The position numbers were made by a program, and so were the translations under genes. 64,000 bases of DNA from Artemia franciscana (lineage: Eukaryota > Arthropoda > Branchiopoda > Anostraca > Artemiidae): positions 52,150,068 through 52,214,067 of the forward strand of contig NC_088866.1 in the NCBI RefSeq assembly GCF_032884065.1. Direction: 5' to 3'. Below, piece by piece: positions 58,700 through 64,000 of this stretch. A model generated the notes under the pieces. The model ran no database searches. It saw nothing but the letters and a program-made list of their open reading frames with translations, and was not told the origin of the DNA. Every line of letters starts with the position of its first letter. Within the stretch, counting starts at the first letter, position 1.

Positions 58700-61643
58700 A
58701 ATTCAAAATGTATACTTTTTTAGTTTGTTGCCACACCATTTTCAAGTCGCATGCAACTAAATGACGTAATGCACTGGGCTTTTCGAATAGCGCGTGTTTC
58801 AACTGTGAGATTTAGTTTTCTATGCTGGGCGTGAGAGCTGGGGTAAGTGGAACTCAGATAGGCACTTTAATATTAGCGTTGAAGCTAGAAAAAGAGTCGA
58901 GCTTATAAGAAATTCATCGATGACAATTTCTGTAAGAGCTTAGCACCAGTACTTAATTTTATGTTTGTTTGTTTGGCACACATGTTTGTGTGTCTATTGT
59001 TTATTATGTATTTTGTAATGTATAGAAATTAAGCGAGTGACGTATTTGCTAAATAGTAACTTTTTATCACTGCCACTTGAAGAAAATCCACTTGAAGCAA
59101 TAGCATCCATTACTTTTTTCCAATGGGTTTTCAGTGTCTATATTAAAATGATTTCTCAAAATAAGTTTTCAGACATATTGACAACACATTTATGCTTGTA
59201 TTTTTCACAAATGTTTAAACACTCCTTTCTCCTGAAGGATATCTTGTCCAGCTTGACTCACTGGATATGGACCCGATTCCACGCTACCCCCCAGTAAAAA
59301 TATTGGGCTTCGTCCACGATCATATTCTAAGGCTTAGGAAAGTACATAGACAAAATCTATAGCTGTTTAACATTCGGACAATAGATATTCTGCATAAATT
59401 AGGGCATTAAAAGTCGGTTTAAATACCAAAGTATACATCTACTGTTTCTTTTGTTTAAAAATTAGTGACCCTGTAGGAATAATTATGATATGAAAAGATC
59501 AATTCCTTAATCATATAATTTGAGTTTATTTTCCCATCACCTTTGGGTAATATAGGCCCTTAATTTTCAATTCTTGAGATGCGTTCAAATCAATAGTTAC
59601 ACTTTAGCGCAAAGCAATAAAAAATAGAAACTGATGACATTGCGCCAATAATCAAGCAATTCAAAAAACGCTATGTTAGAACACATAATTTTTACAGGAT
59701 CACGATAAACTTCTTTTCCTTTTTTTACTGTTATTAACGGCAGTTTTTTGCCATTTTTACATAGGGTAAAAATAATTTTGATATAAAAAGCTTCTTTTCA
59801 AATTATGGGACTTCAGGTCCTTTACACCTCACCCTTGGACAATATGGTCCCTTCGTTTTTCATTCTTACGTTACTTTTAAGAAGTGGGTCTTAGGGCATA
59901 TGAGACTAGAAATCAAACCTTAACCATTAGACTCTGTAAGTTTAAAACCCATACCCACTGAATTTTAGCTACTTGGAATAGTCAGAAGAAGAAATACAAC
60001 CCATCGTCTGTAATTGTTGTCCTACTCTAAAAAGAGTCAGTGTTGGCTTGAAACCAAATTATTTCGTCTGTTTATAATGCCATATTATTTTTTATAGTCC
60101 CATTATTTAGCAGCATATTTTTTTTTTATGTTTGTCTTTTTTTTATTCAGCTACGAGACATCGTTTTGCACCGTACAGTGGGGTGTAATGTCATTGTCTT
60201 ACTTTTTGTGACACCTTTCGTTGATGAATAAAAATCTTTATGGTTGGGTCCTTTCCAGAGCTGGCAGGATAACGGCTTTTTTTCCAATTTTGAGTTCAGA
60301 TGTTAATGGCAGCGTTTCTAACGCGCTACAATTGTATCGTTTTAGTTACAATTTAGAGATTCGGGTATAATGCGGTACATTTGGAAATTTTTGGTACAAT
60401 ACATATTTTCAAGCACATTTTAATTTTACTTGTGCCTTTCTGGCTTGGGTATCTGTTCAAGTTTTAGTTTATCGAAAATTTTCTCTTGGTTACCACAAAT
60501 TTTTAACGTGTTGTTCAGGAGGAACAAATTAATCTCTTTTGGTACAATTTCAGTTGCAAAACTGGTATGATTGATATTATAGCGTTGCGCTGATTGGCAG
60601 AGTAAGCTTTTTTCAAACGGTTTTTATGTTTTGAAATATTAAGATATTTCTAGAAGCATGAAAAAAAAACGAGTCTTTTCGAATTTTACTCTTTTTCGAC
60701 CTTAAGTTACTAAGTAAACTAAATAACTCAGTAAACAAATTAATACTTGTGTGGGGTAAAGATAAGACATTTTTATTTTTGTCCACATATAAATATATAA
60801 ATAGGAAACGGAAAAAATAAATGATAAAGACAAATTGCACTTCTATAACTAAAATACAGAAAGCAGAATATAAAACAAAAAATATATATTTCTCTTGGAA
60901 ACATGGCTCCCTTGTACAGCCACAACAACCAGCGGATCAGAAACTGAATATTTTTCTTAAATAAATATCTAAAAACATACCTGGCAACTTAACTGAATAA
61001 GTAAATATTATAAGTAAATACTGAATAAGTAAATAAGTAAATACTGGTAAGAACCTGAGCGAAACTTGAACTGCTCAGTCTTCGATAGAGGGTCACACAA
61101 AGGCGAAACTTCAAGCACAAAGGGCAGAGCCATGACACTATACGGTTTAGCCAATACACGCTCGCTAAAAATAAACTGTAGTGCAGAGAACTTAGCTCAG
61201 CTGGCATGGAAGTCAGCGGCTGCGTGCTCCAGCGAAAGTGTTCGTGGGCTGTGGTTATCTTAGTTTTTAAAAGCCACTTTTTCGGAAGGTCACGGCTTTA
61301 CGCCACCAGTGGTCCCTATTGATTGCGAGAAGCGTTTTCACCCTAGATTTTCGCATTTCTCCTAAGACTTTAAAAAACTTTATTTGGTATTTCGATTCAA
61401 CAAAGCCCTTTTTTGGTATTTGCATTTAAAAAAAAGAAAATTAATGCCCCCTTCCCTAAATGTTGAGAAGTATATTTTGCCTTCTCATTTTTCTGTATTT
61501 TGCTTGTCTTTAGTTATCCTTTTTTCCTTTTGTGTTATTCTGTACGTTTTGTTATTGTTTATCTATGTATGTTTATTATCATGTTTGTACATATACATGT
61601 ATTATACAAATATATAGTACAAATAGACGTATTACAATGCATA
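58700..61643. other. Comparatively unique region, no gene recognised
   Basis: No R1, R4 or transposon motifs seen. A plus frame at 59,037-59,297 (86 codons) is hydrophobic and unidentified. Donor-like GGGGTAAGTGG occurs near 58,850 and a GATGAATAAAAATC polyadenylation-like sequence near 60,221. None of these combine into a convincing gene model. A transcript map would be needed to say more. Confidence 0.35.
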
Positions 61644-61694
61644 TCTTCTATATATATAAAAATAAGTTGTCTGTCTGTGGATCTGTGGATCAGG

Positions 61695-62146
61695 TGACGT
61701 CATGTTTCTGTGTCGGCTGACGTCATGAAATTAGTGTTCAGGTGACGTCATGTTTCTGTGTTGGCTGACGTCATGAAATTAGTTGTCGTCATTTTTGCTT
61801 TGACGGTGACGTCATTCAAGTTATATAAGACATATGTTCACGTAGAAATCTATTAATGTTTAAGTTTACAATGACTGATGAAGATGCTCAAAGAGTCTAT
61901 GCCAAAAAACTTGCTGCTGATAGTTCCTCGGCACGCTTTCTTTTCTGACTTTCTCTATCAGCAGCAAGTTTTTTGGCATAGACTCTTTGAGCATCTTCAT
62001 CAGTCATTGTAAACTTAAACATTAATAGATTTCTACGTGAACATATGTCTTATATAACTTGAATGACGTCACCGTCAAAGCAAAAATGACGGCAACTAAT
62101 TTCATGACTTAATTTCAGAACTTAATTTCTGTGTTGACTGACGTCA
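61695..62146. promoter_or_regulatory. Seven TGACGTCA palindromes
   Basis: Exact TGACGTCA (the consensus cAMP-response/ATF site) occurs at 61,695, 61,718, 61,743, 61,766, 61,807, 62,064 and 62,139. Four more lie in the related region of copy A (3,401, 3,460, 3,492, 3,511). It may be an element-borne promoter array or simply a repeated palindrome. Function is not shown. Confidence 0.6.
61771..62107. repeat. 153-bp inverted duplication of the Helitron 5' end
   Basis: Arm 1 is 61,771-61,923 and arm 2 is 61,955-62,107, with a 31-bp loop and a single mismatch. The arms carry the start of the Helitron protein (MTDEDAQRVYAKKLAAD from ATG 61,871 on plus, and the same on minus). The minus strand continues through the loop as RESQKRKRAEE, the first N-terminal repeat unit. 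The arms are therefore head-to-head copies of the 5' end. Confidence 0.93.
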
Positions 62147-62247
62147 TGAAATTAGTTGTCGTCATTTTTGTTATGACGATGCTTAGTATATTGTAAAACA
62201 CATTAATTTGGTTAATAATATACCATTTAAAACACCAAAATGAACAT

Positions 62248-62324
62248 GCTGGAGTAGTCACTCGGTGAGAGAGGGTGTCAGAACGGAGAATGAAGGTCCC
62301 AGGTTCAAATCCTGGTTAGGCTAA
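62248..62324 (+). ncRNA. tRNA-like (SINE head-like) segment
   Basis: It contains an A-box-like TAGTCACTCGGTGAG and a B box GGTTCAAATCC within a perfect T-arm (CCAGG at 62,299-62,303, loop, CCTGG at 62,311-62,315). Overall spacing fits a tRNA, but the acceptor and anticodon stems are poor. The A-rich tract that follows makes a SINE-like origin more likely than a working tRNA. Confidence 0.5.
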
Positions 62325-62815
62325 AAAAGGTAAAATCTAAAAACTAAAAAAAAAACTGAAAAAACCAAAAAAGGCAAAAACTACAAAAAAAACTAAAAAC
62401 TAATAAAAAAAAAATTAAGAATAAAAATTAAAAAAATAAAAAAAATAAAAACTAAAAAAAAAGTAAAAAGAAAAAACGAAAAAAAAACTAAAAAAAGCTA
62501 AAAAAGGTAAAAACCAATAAAAAACTGAAAAGAAAAAAAGGAATAAAACTAAAAAAATTTTCATCTAAAAAACTAAAAAAAACTAAAAAGGTAAAAACTA
62601 AAAGAACTAAAAAGAAAAAAAACTAAAAAAAGGAAAAAAACTGAAAAATAAAGGAGAAAAAGAAAACTAAAAAAATATAAATAAAAATAAAAAAAACTAA
62701 AAAGATAAAAACTTCAAAAAAAACTAAAAAGAAAAAACTAAAAAACCTAAAAAAAAAGGTCAAAACCAATAAAAAAAAAACTAAAAGGAAAAAAAGGGGA
62801 AAAATTTAAAATTTA
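62321..62815. repeat. A-rich tract of about 490 bp
   Basis: The plus strand is nearly all A with scattered CT, GG and GT interruptions, in units like AAAAACTAAAAA. Very low C+G. It follows the tRNA-like segment directly, as a SINE tail would, but is far longer than usual. Confidence 0.9.
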
Positions 62816-62844
62816 TTTCATCATATACCAATTCAAAAACGAAT

Positions 62845-63130
62845 GTATACCGGGATGACGACCGGGACACAGGGAATATAAATGACACAACTACAACGGG
62901 GACGCCGGGGGGCACAGGGGGATATAAATGACGACTGGGACACCGGGACACAAGGAATATAAATGACGCCCGGGACACTCAAAGAGAAATCAGAGACTGG
63001 GACACCGGGACACAAATGACGACCGGGACACAGGGAATATAAATGACGACCGGGACACAGGGACATAACTACAAAGGGGACGCCGGGGTGCACAGGGGGA
63101 TATATAAATGACGATGGCGACTCAGGGAAT
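62845..63130. repeat. GC-rich minisatellite (GACCGGGACACAGGGAATAT)
   Basis: Irregular units with ATAAATGACGACCGGGACAC and GGGGACGCCGGGG. Fewer units of the same sequence lie in the coding frame of the copy A Helitron derivative (2,850-2,945, minus). The array is part of this Helitron family and has expanded here. Confidence 0.85.
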
Positions 63131-63326
63131 GGTCGATTAGCAATCGCCATCAACAAAGCTCAAGGGCAATCATTAGAATCATGAGGTATAGATCTGAATA
63201 CGGATTGTTTTCCCATTGACCATTATATGTTGCATTTTCAAGAGTCGGTAAACCTGACAATCTATTTATATGCACAGACAATGGGACAGCAAAGAATGTT
63301 GTATATTCGCAAGTTTTACGTAGTTA
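63131..63326 (+). pseudogene. Helitron helicase C-terminal remnant
   Basis: It reads GRLAIAINKAQGQSLES and then a stop. After shifts it gives GIDLNTDCFP and CTDNGTAKNVVYSQV, matching the helicase end at 2,637-2,830. Here the frame is broken by a stop and small indels. Confidence 0.8.
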
Positions 63327-63449
63327 AAAACATATATATATATATATATATATCTATCTATATTCACAGGTGGGACATAGGGACACAACTACAATGGCGC
63401 GTAACTAATATGGCGCGTAACGACTTACGCGCGCGGGGGGGCTTGGGGG

Positions 63450-63514
63450 GGGGGCGCAAAGCGCCCCCACCAACTAGGTGTTGGGGTGGCGCGAAGCGCC
63501 ACCCCAACAGCTAG
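63450..63514 (+). terminator. Helitron 3' terminal hairpins and CTAG end
   Basis: The inner hairpin is GGGGCGC-AAA-GCGCCCC. The terminal hairpin is GTTGGGGTGGCGC (63,480-63,492) with loop GAA and GCGCCACCCCAAC (63,496-63,508), a 13-bp perfect stem. AG and CTAG (63,511-63,514) follow. In Helitrons this hairpin acts as the transposition stop signal. Confidence 0.88.
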
Positions 63515-64000
63515 TATATATATATATATATATAACAGTAAATATATATGTATTTATTTTGTATAGTCGTTTTGCTAGGACAAAATGTTGAGTTGGACTA
63601 AATAACACTTCAACAATTAATTAAACTAAGTAGATACTCAAGGGAAGGCCGGATTCCAGATATCATTCTATAATTTTCATCCAATCCCCCTGTTTAGGGT
63701 TGTTGACAAAATTCCTCCCCCCTCTTGACTGAAGTCCCCTTAGATAATTCATCAGCTTAGCCATTTTTATTCGATAGTTATGTTTCGCAATATTATCTCG
63801 ATGCTGCTATTCACGTTTAATAAAAGTGAAGAAAAAAGTAACTATTTAAAAGACAATTGGTGTTTCCAACCGAATTAAAGAACAAAGAGCCAACCTGAAA
63901 ATGGAGCAGTAAGAGTTGACCGTCATAAGAAATGATGTCATAAAACTGATTTATGATGTCATAGAATTAAGAAATTATCTATGATGTCATAAAGTTGGCC
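63515..64000. other. Right flank of the Helitron
   Basis: It starts with a TA microsatellite (63,513-63,533). At the far end TGATGTCA occurs three times (63,933, 63,954, 63,982). No gene recognised. Confidence 0.4.

Larger units (their letters stand above)
61644..63514 (+). mobile_element. Non-autonomous Helitron with identifiable ends
   Basis: It starts TCTTCTATATATATAAAAAT after an A and ends with a 13-bp perfect hairpin, AG and CTAG, followed by T. This matches the Helitron rule of 5' TC, 3' CTRR and insertion between A and T. The 3' end matches the minus-strand Helitron ends at 2,450 and 40,104. The inside holds TGACGTCA palindromes, an inverted duplication of the 5' coding start, a tRNA-like segment, an A-rich tract, a minisatellite and a helicase end. 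It has no Rep and no complete helicase, so it depends on another copy to move. Confidence 0.88.

Noticed and set aside
59037-59297. 86-codon hydrophobic frame as a gene
   Set aside because: No recognised motif and no supporting splice or promoter signals; AT-rich DNA gives such frames by chance.
61064-61263. A tRNA-like gene or coding exon near CTTAGCTCAGCTGGCATGG
   Set aside because: The A-box-like start has no B box at the right distance and no cloverleaf forms; the frame shows no domain.

Overview
This is AT-rich, repeat-dominated eukaryotic nuclear DNA. I found no intact host gene, no rRNA and no convincing functional tRNA. The longest frames come from decayed transposable elements: Helitron helicase ends, CR1/Jockey-like LINEs, a hAT transposase tail and a Penelope-like element. 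This mix suggests an animal, most likely an arthropod. The dominant hairpin-headed repeat looks to me like repeats seen in brine shrimp (Artemia) sequence, but that is from memory and cannot be tested here.

The main architectural feature is a large direct duplication. Copy A (1 to about 19,880, possibly continuing left of the window) matches copy B (about 37,658 to 49,572). Over two stretches that I counted by eye they differ by about 3.5%. B lacks a 6.25-kb block of A (the LINE 3' half, a hAT tail and satellites). It also lacks a 2-kb hairpin-headed repeat and carries two short segments (125 and 286 bp) missing from A. Both copies hold a frameshifted four-membrane-span reading frame, a Helitron deletion derivative, two tRNA-derived SINE-like units, an older Helitron-type helicase relic, a LINE and a minus-strand exon-like frame. 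A second, shorter duplication pairs 20,230-22,740 with 55,388-57,519.

From about 15.9 to 32.3 kb, at 35.7-36.8 kb, at 47.6-49.1 kb and at 55.4-58.7 kb, the DNA is almost entirely one modular repeat superfamily, called R1 here. At least seven R1 copies begin at exactly the same base with a 20-base hairpin, while their 3' ends vary. They contain small GC-rich hairpins, C-tract modules and long foldback palindromes (FB) whose two arms share private substitutions. Minus-strand LINE relics lie at 28.9-29.8 and 32.45-34.0 kb. A second family (R4, about 290-bp tandem period) fills 49.7-53.8 kb and recurs inverted on the far side of a 100-N assembly gap (57,520-57,619). A Penelope-like fragment lies at 53.9-55.0 kb.

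58.7-61.6 kb is comparatively unique. 61,644-63,514 is a non-autonomous Helitron with recognisable termini. It contains a nearly perfect 153-bp inverted duplication of its own 5' end, seven TGACGTCA palindromes, a tRNA-like segment, a long A-rich tract, a minisatellite and the last part of a helicase. The window reads as a graveyard of elements rather than a set of cooperating genes. The parts most worth following up are the R1 and foldback families and the Helitron derivatives. All alignments were made by eye.
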